A DNA stretch of 64,000 nucleotides from Bryobacterales bacterium KBS 96 (lineage in GTDB: Bacteria > Acidobacteriota > Terriglobia > Bryobacterales > Bryobacteraceae), in NCBI GenBank assembly GCA_000381625.1, contig KB906767.1, positions 3,491,304 to 3,555,303 of the forward strand. The letters run 5' to 3'. The position numbers and the translations under genes were made by a program. The notes under the pieces were generated by a model. The model was not told the DNA's origin. It saw only the letters and a program-made list of their open reading frames with translations, and searched no databases. Below, one piece after another: positions 36,177-45,509 of the stretch (positions are counted from its first letter, which is position 1; every line of letters begins with the position of its first letter).

Positions 36177-37265
36177 GTGGATCACGTCAAGAGAAACGAT
36201 CTGCTGCTAGTCAGGATTGCTTTTGTCGTTTTATTGGGCGCCGCTACCGCGGTGCTGACGCCGTTTTCCTTACCTAATTGGATTGCCGCTCTCTGCGGAG
36301 TTGGCGGCGGATTGCTCGCCGTAGCTCTGGAAATCCGGCTGCGCCGTGCCGGAATCAAGCAACTGTTGGGAGGCGCCGCCGGCACGCTGATTGGCGGCTT
36401 ATTGGGTATCCTGTTCGTCGTTCTGCTGAACGCGAGTTCGTTTGCCGACCATCGGACGGCGCCTTTCTTCCAGCTTGTGATTCCGCTCTCCGCCGGTTAT
36501 ATCGGGCTGCTGGTCGGAATCGGCAAGGCGGAGATGCTCAACCTGAACGCGGTGGGCATTCTAAGCGGCGATACCTCGTCCACGCGCTCTATGAAGCTGC
36601 TGGACACCAGCGTAATTATCGATGGGCGCATCGCTGAAATAGCTGAAACCGGATTTCTGGATGGCGTGCTCGCGGTTCCGCAATTTGTCCTTCGCGAGCT
36701 TCAGTTTGTCGCCGATTCGGCCGATTCCATGAAGCGCAACCGGGGGAGGCGTGGTCTCGATGTGCTGCAGCGGCTTCAAAAAATGCCACGAGTCGACGTG
36801 CAGCTTCTCGACGACGACGTCGCGAGCGTTCGCGAAGTCGATTTGAAATTGATCGAGTTGGCGAAGATATATCGCTGCAAAGTTGTGACCAACGATTTCA
36901 ATCTCAATAAAGTCGCGCAGGTCCACGGCGTGGAGGTCCTCAACATTAATGAGCTTGCGAATGCACTAAGGCCGGTTGTCCTTCCAGGCGAGTCCATGCG
37001 GGTTTTCATTCTGAAAGAGGGTAAGGAATACAACCAGGGTGTCGCGTATCTGGATGACGGAACCATGGTTGTGGTGGACAACGCCCGGCGGCAGATCTCG
37101 CGGACAATCGACATCACCGTGACAAGCGTGCTGCAGACGACCGCCGGGAAAATGATTTTCGGTAAGTTCGACGAGCGCGCCGAACGCGCGAACCATCCTC
37201 CCCAGGAACGCGCCGCCACCCCGCCTGCGGCCATCGCATCGGCGAAAGAGCCGCGCGCGGTGTAA
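36177..37265 (+). CDS. Membrane-anchored PIN/TRAM-domain protein (YacL-like)
   Basis: A 362-residue protein with GTG start. About four membrane segments fill residues 10-112. A PIN nuclease-like domain follows (LLDTSVIIDGRIAEI with the first Asp, a middle Glu in LRELQFVAD, and CKVVTNDFNLNKVA with the last Asp). A C-terminal TRAM domain (about 280-335) is suited to RNA binding. This matches the YacL/YccL family of putative membrane-bound RNases. Some PIN acidic residues are present, so activity is possible. It stands alone between divergent and convergent neighbours. Confidence 0.88.
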   Translation: MDHVKRNDLLLVRIAFVVLLGAATAVLTPFSLPNWIAALCGVGGGLLAVALEIRLRRAGIKQLLGGAAGTLIGGLLGILFVVLLNASSFADHRTAPFFQLVIPLSAGYIGLLVGIGKAEMLNLNAVGILSGDTSSTRSMKLLDTSVIIDGRIAEIAETGFLDGVLAVPQFVLRELQFVADSADSMKRNRGRRGLDVLQRLQKMPRVDVQLLDDDVASVREVDLKLIELAKIYRCKVVTNDFNLNKVAQVHGVEVLNINELANALRPVVLPGESMRVFILKEGKEYNQGVAYLDDGTMVVVDNARRQISRTIDITVTSVLQTTAGKMIFGKFDERAERANHPPQERAATPPAAIASAKEPRAV

Positions 37266-37285
37266 TCGTTTCCTGGCGTTGCGGT

Positions 37286-39799
37286 TCACCTGCTTTTGAT
37301 TTCCACGTAATCCAAGCTGGCGTTGTCTCCGCCGTTCGGCGTGCCGGTGATTCGGATGTCGTCGCCCGGCTGTAATCGGACGCCGGCAATTCTCTTTCGC
37401 GTTGACGTGTCGCCGTTCGGAATCTTCGATGGCAGGTTAGCGTCCGCTACCCAGGATTCGATGAGTTGCTTGCCTACGAACAGTTCAAATCGCGCCACCC
37501 CGCTGTTGCCGTCGAAGTACTGAATATCGATATCGCGCCAGCCCGGGTTGCCTTTATAAATGAATGACGCAGTGCAGTTCTTCGAAGCTGCGCCGCAGCC
37601 AACTGCCTTGCCGCGCGATGCATCTTCGCTGGGCGCGACGTCTTCAACCGCGTATCCATCGAGTTGCATCGATTCTGCTTCGATGCGATCGGGAAAGTGA
37701 CCGGCGCGGCCTTTCACATCGGCAATGCCGGATTCCCGTAGAAACCACGTGCAAATTGCATCGCGCCAAACGATCGCATGTCCGGCTTGATAATTGAGCT
37801 TGTTGAGCACGGCTTGATAACGCTGCTCATCGATGCGGCCCCGCAGTGCCTCCCACCATTTCGGGAACTGCTGCGCCTCTTCCGCCGCATCGTAATGTGA
37901 ATCGTACACGTATTGAATTACCGTTTTGCCGGAATGAAGCATATACGTATACGGCACGTGGTGCATAAACAGGAGCAGATTGTCGGGGCAGGTTTCCAAC
38001 GATTCGTATAAGCGCGCGACCTCCGGCCGATATTGGCCGATATAACCGGTGCCCGTCGCCACCGTGCGATGCATCCCGATGCCTTCGCGATCCGCTCGAA
38101 TCCACTGTCCCCAGCCGTTCCGTTCGGCGGATTCGATATCCGGTCCGTAGTGGCCGTGAAGAATATTGGTGAGCGTGCCCAGGCCGAGCGGTCCCGTATA
38201 GCCTTCGTATACCTTCCACGATTCCATTTCAAGTTGGACAATCGTATCGACGACACGTGGATCGTTGCCGAATGTCATTCTCGTCCATTCTTCCGTGATC
38301 TGCGGCGCCGGGAGATCCGGATTCCACGCGAGGCGGCCAAATCCATAGAGATTCGCCATCGCCAGATCATAGCCCAGCCAGTTGAGATCGCGGCCTACAT
38401 TCGCGACGCCGACGAAGCCTCCAAGCGGACGATGGAAGCTTTTTCCGGCCACAACTTGTTTGACCGGAGTATCTCCGCCGTTCACATGCAGGTTGAAGTC
38501 AAGTACCTGTTTCCACATGGGAACCAGATAGCAAAGATGCCTCTGCTGTCCGGTGTATTCCTGCGTGATCTGCAGTTCAATCGTTTCGTTGGTGTGTTGA
38601 AGGCCGCCAAACAAGGGCGAGACAGGCTCGCGCGCTTGAAAGTCGATCGGACCGTACTTAATTTGCACGGCGGCGTTAGCGGCAAACTTGCCGTCGAGAT
38701 CGTGGAAGTTGTCGTATGCGGCCCGGGCGCGGTCGTTCTTGAGATTGCGCCAGTCGAGATGATGATTGTAGACAAAGCCGCGATAGACCACAGTTCCGCC
38801 GTGTGATTTTAGAGCCGCAGCCAATACGTTCGCGGCATCGGCGTGAGTGCGTCCATAGGTGGATGGGCCCACTCGGCCTTCTGAATCCGCCTTCAGAACA
38901 AAGCCACCGAAATCCGGAATCGCGTGATAGATCTCATTCGCTTTCTGCTGCCACCAGGCGGCGACGCGCGGGTCGAGAGGATCGAAAGTGTTCAAGCCGC
39001 CGATCGTCTTGGGGCTGCCCAGGTCCACGGAAATAGAAAGCCGGACGCCCCACGGCCGGAACGCGGCGGCAATCCGCGCCAGTTGGGGAAGAAATTCGGA
39101 AGTCAGAACAAGCGGATTTGCGTTCACGTTGTTGACCGTGCAGCCATCGATACCTATTGACGCAAGCAAGCGTGCGTAATCGGCAGCCCGAGTCAGATCC
39201 GGCAGTGCGCGATCGCCTTCGAAGAATATCGAGCGGCCGGCGTAACCTCGCTCGATGCTGCCGTCGAGGTTATCCCACTGATTCACCCATCGAATCGGCG
39301 CAGAAGGATTGCTTGTTTCGTCAAGCTGGTCGATACGCTGGTGCAGCGCCATGCGGCGGAGGAGCGCGAATGCTCCATACAAGACGCCGCGGTCGTTCGG
39401 CGCCGTAACCAACAAAACATGTCTGCCGCCCGTAACGGTCGCTTTCAGCCAATAGCCGTCGGTGATGAGATCGGCCGGCAGCGGCACTCCCGGAAGCGCC
39501 TGCTTGACGGACGCGAACGTGCCGAGCAGAATCATATCGTCTCCAACGGACCTATCGCTCGCGCGCAACGTCCGCCTGAGCATCCCTCGCACGCCGCGCA
39601 CGATTTCATTCTGTGCGGATGTCAGCGTGGGCGAGTTGTCGAGCTTCACAATAGAGGCCGGGAGACGATCATACCCGTCGATGAGCGTTCTTTCGCTAAT
39701 ACGTGGATAGCGCAGCCACGCGTCATATCCTGTTTCCGCATGCAGAGAAACGATCGGCAGCAGCAGTATCCACAACAGTCGTGAGCGAACCGGCCTCAT
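37286..39799 (-). CDS. aguA: GH67 alpha-glucuronidase with C-terminal carbohydrate-binding-like domain
   Basis: Releases 4-O-methyl-glucuronic acid from xylo-oligosaccharides. The 837-residue protein has a signal peptide (to about 21), the GH67 N-terminal domain (LLGTFASVKQAL, NDRGVLYGAFALLRRM), and the catalytic barrel (WDNLDGSIERGYAGRSIF). LKADSEGR holds a likely acid Glu and KYGPIDFQAREP the Asp/Glu base pair. GH67 enzymes are normally about 700 residues. The extra 130 residues begin RIEAESMQLDGY and end DNASLDYVEIK, the usual opening and ending of a CBM6/CBM35 beta-sandwich. It follows the SDR gene by 1 base. Confidence 0.9.
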   Translation of the reverse strand: MRPVRSRLLWILLLPIVSLHAETGYDAWLRYPRISERTLIDGYDRLPASIVKLDNSPTLTSAQNEIVRGVRGMLRRTLRASDRSVGDDMILLGTFASVKQALPGVPLPADLITDGYWLKATVTGGRHVLLVTAPNDRGVLYGAFALLRRMALHQRIDQLDETSNPSAPIRWVNQWDNLDGSIERGYAGRSIFFEGDRALPDLTRAADYARLLASIGIDGCTVNNVNANPLVLTSEFLPQLARIAAAFRPWGVRLSISVDLGSPKTIGGLNTFDPLDPRVAAWWQQKANEIYHAIPDFGGFVLKADSEGRVGPSTYGRTHADAANVLAAALKSHGGTVVYRGFVYNHHLDWRNLKNDRARAAYDNFHDLDGKFAANAAVQIKYGPIDFQAREPVSPLFGGLQHTNETIELQITQEYTGQQRHLCYLVPMWKQVLDFNLHVNGGDTPVKQVVAGKSFHRPLGGFVGVANVGRDLNWLGYDLAMANLYGFGRLAWNPDLPAPQITEEWTRMTFGNDPRVVDTIVQLEMESWKVYEGYTGPLGLGTLTNILHGHYGPDIESAERNGWGQWIRADREGIGMHRTVATGTGYIGQYRPEVARLYESLETCPDNLLLFMHHVPYTYMLHSGKTVIQYVYDSHYDAAEEAQQFPKWWEALRGRIDEQRYQAVLNKLNYQAGHAIVWRDAICTWFLRESGIADVKGRAGHFPDRIEAESMQLDGYAVEDVAPSEDASRGKAVGCGAASKNCTASFIYKGNPGWRDIDIQYFDGNSGVARFELFVGKQLIESWVADANLPSKIPNGDTSTRKRIAGVRLQPGDDIRITGTPNGGDNASLDYVEIKSR

Positions 39800-39800
39800 A

Positions 39801-40577
39801 TTACGAGTTCACTCCGGAAGCAAGATAACCGCCGTCGACCGCAAGACACTGTCCCGTAATGAAGCTGGCGGCGTCGGACGCGAGCAAAACCGCAGCTCCC
39901 ACCAATTCATGAGGATTGCCGAACCGGTGCATGGGCGTGCGTAGTAAGATTTCCCGGCCGCGTTCGGTTCCGGTCAATAGGTGACTGTTCAAGTCGGTGG
40001 GAAACACACCGGGCGCAATAGCATTCACGCAAATTCCGTCATGCGCCCACTCGCACGCCAGGCTGCGGGTTAGCGACAATACCGCAGCTTTCGATGCGCA
40101 GTACGCCGCGACTTCGTGGAAGGCGACGAACGAGCCGAGAGACGCGATGGTGACGATGCGGCCTGCGCCGCTCGCTTTGAGAGCCGGATAAAACTCCTGG
40201 CACGTACGGAGAAGCCCAGTCAGATTTGTGTCTATCAGAGTCGACCATTCTTTGTCATCGACAGAGAGAGTCGGCTTCCGAAAGGTTGTCCCGGCCGCGT
40301 TTACGACGATGTCGACGCGCCCGAATTCCTCGACGACTTGGTCGCGGAGTTGCCGGATAGAATTGCGATCCCGAACATCCGTGCTGTACAGGAGAGTACG
40401 GCGGCCAACTTTCTGAATTTGCGCGCAGGCATCCGCGAGCAACTCCGCCCGGCGGCCCGTGGGGACAACATCCGCGCCGTGCTCCGCCAATCCGATTGCG
40501 ATTTCCTTGCCAAGCCCGGACGTGGCGCCAAACACGACCGCCACGCGGTCTGTCAGATCGAGGCAATTTCTTCCCAT
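39801..40577 (-). CDS. Short-chain dehydrogenase/reductase
   Basis: A 258-residue NAD(P)-dependent oxidoreductase with Rossmann motif GATSGLGKEI, NAAG and the catalytic Ser with YCASK (Tyr-x3-Lys). The start at 40577 (MGRNCLDL) is chosen for its GAGGAC site 5 bases upstream; an upstream in-frame ATG adds 11 residues. It resembles gluconate/2-keto-3-deoxygluconate dehydrogenases (KduD/Ga5DH type), but substrate cannot be fixed by sequence. Cotranscription with the alpha-glucuronidase suggests uronate or sugar-acid use. Confidence 0.85.
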   Translation of the reverse strand: MGRNCLDLTDRVAVVFGATSGLGKEIAIGLAEHGADVVPTGRRAELLADACAQIQKVGRRTLLYSTDVRDRNSIRQLRDQVVEEFGRVDIVVNAAGTTFRKPTLSVDDKEWSTLIDTNLTGLLRTCQEFYPALKASGAGRIVTIASLGSFVAFHEVAAYCASKAAVLSLTRSLACEWAHDGICVNAIAPGVFPTDLNSHLLTGTERGREILLRTPMHRFGNPHELVGAAVLLASDAASFITGQCLAVDGGYLASGVNS

Positions 40578-40658
40578 ATTGTCCTCAACGTAAGTTCCAC
40601 AATGTAGCACTCAGCCCGGCTCCGATATCCACATATCCGACAATAAAGGAAAGCCTCC

Positions 40659-41990
40659 ATGCCGGCCCTTAATACAGACCTTTATGAATTGACGATGGCT
40701 GCCGGATATTTCATGTCCGGCAAAGCGAACGATATTGCCACGTTTGAATTGTCGGTCCGGCGGCTACCCGATCGGCGCAACTTTCTGATCGCCGCCGGTC
40801 TTCAGCAGGCGCTCGAATACCTTTGCGAGCTACGCTTCGAGCAAGATGAATTGGACTATATCCGTTCCCTGAAGCAGTTTGCCAATGCGCCGCCGGAGTT
40901 TTTCGATTACCTCGATAAGCTTCGCTTTGAGGGCGACGTGTTCGCCGTTCCGGAAGGCACTCCGGTGTTCGCGGGCGAGCCGCTGCTCATCGTGCGAGCG
41001 CCGCTGATTCAGGCGCAACTCATTGAAACGTACCTGTTGTCAACCTTGGCGTTCCAGACAACTATTGCGTCGAAAGCCGTGCGCTGCGTGATGGCCGCAA
41101 AGGGGCGTTCCATCGTTGAATTCGGGAGCCGCCGGGCGCATTCACCTGGCGCGGGACCGCTCGCCGGACGGGCGGCATATCTGGCCGGCTGCGCCGGCAC
41201 GAGCAATGCGGAAGCCGGCATGCGGTTTGACATCCCGGTGTTCGGCACCGCGGCGCATTCGTGGACCATGTCGTTTGCGGACGAAGAAGAGTCGTTCCGT
41301 CAGTTGCAAAAGCTGTTGGGCGAAGAGACCGTGTATCTGATCGACACCTACGACACAATCGAGGGTGTGCGGCTGGCGGCGCGACTTGGGCGACCGCTGT
41401 GGGGAGTGCGCCTGGACAGCGGCGATCTCGCGGCGGATGGCCGGGAAGTACGGCGCATTCTCGATGAAGCAGGCCTTAAGAATGCCCGCATTATGGCGAC
41501 CAACGATCTCAACGAAAAACGAATTGCCGATCTGCTCGCGGCGGGAGCACCCATTGACGCCTTCGGCGTCGGTACCGAGTTGGCGACCTCCGCCGATGCG
41601 CCGGCATTGTCGGCGGTTTACAAGATGGTCGAATTGCAGGTGGGCGAATCACGCTCTTACACGGCAAAGTACAGTCCCGACAAGGTGACGCTGCCGGGAG
41701 CGAAGCAGATTTACCGTTATGCCGATTATGATCTTTTGACGCTCTACAACGAGTGCAACCAGGAGTTCCAAGGCGACCCGCTTCTCCGCCCGATGCTTGC
41801 AAAGGGGGTACGGCTGGAACGATACCCGTCACTATCGGATCTGCGCCGGCATGCGGCAAAAGCCGTGGCCGCGCTACCCCCGGACCTGCTGAGCCTCGAT
41901 CATGCTGCCGCTTATCAAGCGGAAATCAGCGAACGTCTGCAATCGCTTGCGAATAGCGTGCGCACGTCCCATCAGATGGTCGCATCGTGA
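40659..41990 (+). CDS. pncB: Nicotinate phosphoribosyltransferase
   Basis: Converts nicotinate and PRPP to nicotinate mononucleotide with ATP, in NAD salvage. The 443-residue length fits the family. Seen: LNTDLYELTMAAGYF at the N-terminus, EFGSRRAHSPGAGP, GTSNAEAGMRFDIPVFGTAA ending in His200-Ser-Trp (the phosphorylated His), LIDTYDTIEG, GVRLDSGDLA and GVGTELATS for PRPP binding. The stop overlaps the next gene's GTG by 4 bases. Confidence 0.94.
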   Translation: MPALNTDLYELTMAAGYFMSGKANDIATFELSVRRLPDRRNFLIAAGLQQALEYLCELRFEQDELDYIRSLKQFANAPPEFFDYLDKLRFEGDVFAVPEGTPVFAGEPLLIVRAPLIQAQLIETYLLSTLAFQTTIASKAVRCVMAAKGRSIVEFGSRRAHSPGAGPLAGRAAYLAGCAGTSNAEAGMRFDIPVFGTAAHSWTMSFADEEESFRQLQKLLGEETVYLIDTYDTIEGVRLAARLGRPLWGVRLDSGDLAADGREVRRILDEAGLKNARIMATNDLNEKRIADLLAAGAPIDAFGVGTELATSADAPALSAVYKMVELQVGESRSYTAKYSPDKVTLPGAKQIYRYADYDLLTLYNECNQEFQGDPLLRPMLAKGVRLERYPSLSDLRRHAAKAVAALPPDLLSLDHAAAYQAEISERLQSLANSVRTSHQMVAS

Positions 41991-42691
41991 AGACAGTTTT
42001 CCTGGATATCGATACACAAATGGATTTTCTCTATCCCGCTGGGGCGCTTTACGTGCCAGGGGCCGAGAAACTGGTGGGAGTGCTTGGCAAATTGACGCAG
42101 CATGCGGCCGCCAATCGGATACCGTTAGTTTCGACAACGGACGCGCATTCCGAAGACGATCCCGAATTTAAGATCTGGCCGCCTCATTGTGTGGCAGGCA
42201 CGGCGGGACAGCAAAAGAGCGGCGTGACTCTGCTGCCACGGCGGTATGTCCTGACGGGCGCGCTGGACGCGCTGGATCGAGATGCGGCTTTAACCTCGCA
42301 GCAGATCGTTGTCGAGAAGCACCACGTCGATCCCTTTAACAATCCGAATCTGCCGCGCCTCCTCGATCTTCTTGAAGCCGAGCGCTACGTGGTCTACGGA
42401 GTCGTTACCGAGGTTTGCGTTGCAAATGCCGTCCGTGGGTTGCTTGGAATTGGTTCGGGTTCCCTGCAGGCCACCAAAGGTGATGAAGACGCCCGGTTGC
42501 CTGCACCGAACCGCGACCGTGAGGGAGCGGGCATCTTTAACGGAGCGAAGCATGCCCGCCCGGTGCAAGTCGAAATCGTTGAGGACGCGGTGAAAGAGTT
42601 TTCAGAACCGGCAGGCCGGGATGCTCTCGCCGGATTGGTATCCGCCGGAGCCGTGCTGACATCCACGCGAGCTATTTTGGAGAAACTGTGA
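41987..42691 (+). CDS. pncA: Nicotinamidase/isochorismatase-family protein with an in-frame repeat insertion
   Basis: Hydrolyses nicotinamide to nicotinate, the substrate of PncB next door. GTG start. FLDIDTQMDFLYP carries the catalytic Asp and TEVCVANAV the nucleophile Cys (144); DAHSED and HCVAGT are also typical. Between VRGLL and VEIVEDAV there are about 40 extra residues (GIGSGS to HARPV), coded by a dispersed repeat and reading LPAPNRDREGAG. In relatives this point is a short turn before a beta strand. The frame is kept, so the enzyme may still fold. It overlaps pncB and der by 4 bases each. Confidence 0.85.
   Translation: MKTVFLDIDTQMDFLYPAGALYVPGAEKLVGVLGKLTQHAAANRIPLVSTTDAHSEDDPEFKIWPPHCVAGTAGQQKSGVTLLPRRYVLTGALDALDRDAALTSQQIVVEKHHVDPFNNPNLPRLLDLLEAERYVVYGVVTEVCVANAVRGLLGIGSGSLQATKGDEDARLPAPNRDREGAGIFNGAKHARPVQVEIVEDAVKEFSEPAGRDALAGLVSAGAVLTSTRAILEKL
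42465..42559 (+). repeat. Dispersed repeat, copy B, inside the nicotinamidase gene
   Basis: The first 66 bases match copy A at 20738-20803. The core is CTGCACCGAACCGCGACCGT, shared in part with copy C. It continues into a perfect 8-base inverted repeat GCGGGCAT (42527-42534) and ATGCCCGC (42552-42559) with a 17-base loop. It is a multiple of three in effect, as the reading frame is preserved. The translated form NRDREGAG is, from memory, recurrent in proteins of Solibacter-like genomes. Confidence 0.65.
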
Positions 42692-43992
42692 CGGCAACGG
42701 ACGAGACAATACCGGCGGTAGTGATTGTGGGGCGGCCTAATGTCGGTAAATCGACGTTGTTCAACGCCATCCTGGGAAACCGGCGTTCCATCGTCGGAAA
42801 TGAGCCGGGCATCACGCGCGACCGCATCTACGGCCAGGCAAGTTATCGTGGCCGGCCCTTCCTATTGATCGATACGGGCGGCATTATCCCCGATGACGAT
42901 GCGCTGATCCCCAGCGAGATTCTGAAGCAGGCGCACGTGGCGCTCGAACGTGCCGCGCACATCCTGTTCGTAATCGATGGGCGCACCGAAATCACCGCGT
43001 CGGACCGCGACCTGGCGAGGCTGCTGCGGCCGCTTAACAAACCGCTTTCGCTTGTAGTCAACAAAATCGATAGCCCGGTGCGCGAAAACCTCGTTCACGA
43101 GTTCTATTCGCTGGGCTTGGGCGATCCTTTCCCGGTTTCCGCCGAACACAAGCTGGGCATCTCGGACCTTCTGGATGAAGTGACTGAATCCTTTCCGTCC
43201 GAAGCGCCGCCGGAAGAGGGAGAAGAAGACAATCGCCTGATTAAAGTCGCCATTATCGGTCGGCCGAACGTCGGTAAATCAACGTTACTGAATGCGCTCG
43301 TCGGATCGGAACGGTCCATCGTGTCGCCCGTCGCCGGAACCACTCGCGACGCCGTGGACGAATCGATCACGCACGGGAACGCAACCTATCGCTTCGTCGA
43401 TACAGCGGGAATCCGGCGCAAGGGCAAAACAACCGAAATGACGGAGAAGCTGAGTGTTGTGATGGCGCGGCGGAACATCCGTATGGCAAATGTCGTGTTG
43501 CTAATACTCGATGCGACCGAAGGCGTGGTGCACTCGGACGCGACCATCGCCGGGTATGCTCACGAAGAAGGCCGGGCCGTAATCCTCATCGTTAACAAGT
43601 GGGATGCCGTCCCGGAACACGGCAAGCGCGCGTTCACGGAGAAGATTCGGGACGAGCTGAAATTTCTCGACTACGCTCCCATTCTGTTTACGTCCGCTAA
43701 GAATGGCGAAGGTCTGCGCCGTATTTTTATAGCTGTCCGCCGCGCCTACGATTCGGCATCGAAGCGCATCACAACCGGAGAATTGAATCGCTTTGTCGAA
43801 GGGCTGAAGTTTGAGAGCGATATCAAAATTTACTATCTAACGCAGGCGTCGATGCGGCCCCCTACATTCGTTGTCTTCACGGACAAGGCGGAAAAGATGC
43901 ACTTCTCGCTCGAACGGTTTCTTGTCAACCGTCTGCGCGAGAAATTCGGTTTCGAGGGCACTCCCATCGTCCTCAAGACGAAGCGCCGGTAA
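42688..43992 (+). CDS. der: Ribosome biogenesis GTPase Der (EngA)
   Basis: A double GTPase needed for 50S subunit assembly. The 434-residue protein has two G domains: GRPNVGKS at 15-22 and again at about 191-198, each with DTxG and NKxD (NKID, NKWD) motifs. A C-terminal KH-like domain (about 355-434, ITTGELNRF to TPIVLKTKRR) completes the family plan. Start GTG, overlapping the nicotinamidase stop by 4 bases. It runs 20 bases into the convergent thiD. Confidence 0.96.
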   Translation: MTATDETIPAVVIVGRPNVGKSTLFNAILGNRRSIVGNEPGITRDRIYGQASYRGRPFLLIDTGGIIPDDDALIPSEILKQAHVALERAAHILFVIDGRTEITASDRDLARLLRPLNKPLSLVVNKIDSPVRENLVHEFYSLGLGDPFPVSAEHKLGISDLLDEVTESFPSEAPPEEGEEDNRLIKVAIIGRPNVGKSTLLNALVGSERSIVSPVAGTTRDAVDESITHGNATYRFVDTAGIRRKGKTTEMTEKLSVVMARRNIRMANVVLLILDATEGVVHSDATIAGYAHEEGRAVILIVNKWDAVPEHGKRAFTEKIRDELKFLDYAPILFTSAKNGEGLRRIFIAVRRAYDSASKRITTGELNRFVEGLKFESDIKIYYLTQASMRPPTFVVFTDKAEKMHFSLERFLVNRLREKFGFEGTPIVLKTKRR

Positions 43993-44779
43993 AGTCGTCC
44001 GCAGTGCTTGCAAAATGATTGAGCGGGCCCTTGCCGCGTCCGAGGCCCGGCGCCGTCTCGATCGCTCGTTGCACGAACGCCTTGGCGCTCCGAATGGCTG
44101 GGATCAGGTCGTAGCCCTTTGCGAGCAGCGCCGTAATTGCCGCCGAGTAGGTGCATCCGCTTCCGTGAGTGTGCTGCGTATGAATCCGCTTGCCGGGGAA
44201 ATAATGGAGCGCCCCATCCAAATAGAGCACGTCGGTCGCATTGTCATCGAGATGGCCACCCTTCACCAGTACGGCGGTCACGCCAAAACTCCCGATCTGC
44301 TCAGCCGCCCTCCCGGCACCCTGAAGATCGGCGATGCTAGCTCCGCTTAGGATTTGCGCCTCTGCAATATTGGGCGTCACGAGCGTGCAGCGAGGTAGCA
44401 GAAGGTCGCGCATCGCCCTTTCCGCATCCGCTGCGAGCAGGCGATGGCCCGATGTGCTGACCATAACGGGATCTACCACTAGCGGGCATTCGAAACCGGA
44501 GGCAAGCTCCGCCACGATCTGAATCGCCTCCTCGCCGCCGAGGGCACCTGTTTTGATGGCCGCCGGCCGGATGTCGGCGAGAACCGCTTCCATTTGCTGC
44601 CGGATGATGCGCCCAGGTATCAGTTCGATTGCGCTTACGCCCAATGTGTTCTGAACGGTCAGCAGCGCGAGGGCCGCTTCGCCGTAAACCCCGAACTGAT
44701 GGAAGGTCTTGAGATCGGCTTGAATGCCGGCGCCGCCGCTCGGATCGGAACCGGCTATGGTCAGCGCCGCGGCAATCAT
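43973..44779 (-). CDS. thiD: Hydroxymethylpyrimidine(phosphate) kinase
   Basis: Phosphorylates HMP and HMP-P for thiamine synthesis. The 268-residue protein opens with ALTIAGSDPSGGAGIQADLK. It carries VDPVMVSTSGHRLL, TPNIAEAQIL, VLVKGGH and the anion-hole/base region HTHGSGCTYSAAI, all in the family order. The last codons overlap the end of der on the other strand by 20 bases. No TPP riboswitch is seen upstream. Confidence 0.94.
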   Translation of the reverse strand: MIAAALTIAGSDPSGGAGIQADLKTFHQFGVYGEAALALLTVQNTLGVSAIELIPGRIIRQQMEAVLADIRPAAIKTGALGGEEAIQIVAELASGFECPLVVDPVMVSTSGHRLLAADAERAMRDLLLPRCTLVTPNIAEAQILSGASIADLQGAGRAAEQIGSFGVTAVLVKGGHLDDNATDVLYLDGALHYFPGKRIHTQHTHGSGCTYSAAITALLAKGYDLIPAIRSAKAFVQRAIETAPGLGRGKGPLNHFASTADDFTGASS

Positions 44780-44814
44780 GCTCCAACGGTAGCGCAGCGG
44801 CTACGGTGAGCCGC

Positions 44815-45471
44815 TCAGAACGATATTCCGAGCAGAAAATCCGCCTGGTTGCTCACGCTCTCGATCAGTCCGCTCTCGCGAGGAACCGCGTCCGAACTCC
44901 AGTGCGTGTAACGAAGTTCCGGCTCCAGCCGCAGCGGCCCGGCTTTCAGCGAGAGTCCGCCGCCAACCGTAAAGCCGCCGGTGTTATTGTTGAAATCCGT
45001 CATAAGCGGCTGCGTGGTCGTTTCTCCCGTGGCGATCACGGTCGTCGTTATTCTGTCATAAGCAGGCGACACGTGGCGGTACGTGTAGCCTCCGTCGACG
45101 AACGGATGAATGGGACCGTAACCGTAGCCAAGCGTGTATTTCGCAAGGAACGGAATCTCCCAATCGTTAATTGCTGTGCGCGAGAAGTAGCGCACTTCCC
45201 GCTCTAGCGAGTCGGGAGCCATTCCCTCTGCATCGAACCCCGTTCGACGATACAATGCGTCCACTTCAAAGGAGAGATGGAGCGGGAGGTGTACTTCGGC
45301 GCTTGGTCCAACGACATAGCGCCGCACTCCATACGACAGTTGTGGCCTAAGCGACCCGGCTCCGAAGACCTGCCAGGGATCGGTGAGTGGCGCTCCGCCC
45401 TTCACGCCAACGGAAATCAATTGCGGAAATGCGGGTGCGCTAAATAAGAAAAAGAAAATGAGTTTACGCAC
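44815..45471 (-). CDS. Outer-membrane beta-barrel protein
   Basis: A 218-residue protein with a signal peptide (to about 16) and alternating strands typical of small OmpA/OmpW-like barrels, such as LSYGVRRYVVGPSAEV, HPFVDGGYTYRH and GGFTVGGGLSLKAG. It ends in phenylalanine (FLLGISF), the C-terminal signal of many outer-membrane proteins. It is the last gene of the PP2C operon, 38 bases after the anchor-type protein. It supports the presence of an outer membrane. Confidence 0.7.
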   Translation of the reverse strand: MRKLIFFFLFSAPAFPQLISVGVKGGAPLTDPWQVFGAGSLRPQLSYGVRRYVVGPSAEVHLPLHLSFEVDALYRRTGFDAEGMAPDSLEREVRYFSRTAINDWEIPFLAKYTLGYGYGPIHPFVDGGYTYRHVSPAYDRITTTVIATGETTTQPLMTDFNNNTGGFTVGGGLSLKAGPLRLEPELRYTHWSSDAVPRESGLIESVSNQADFLLGISF

Positions 45472-45509
45472 AATTACCTTACTCTACTGGATGGAACCGG
45501 AATGTTGTT

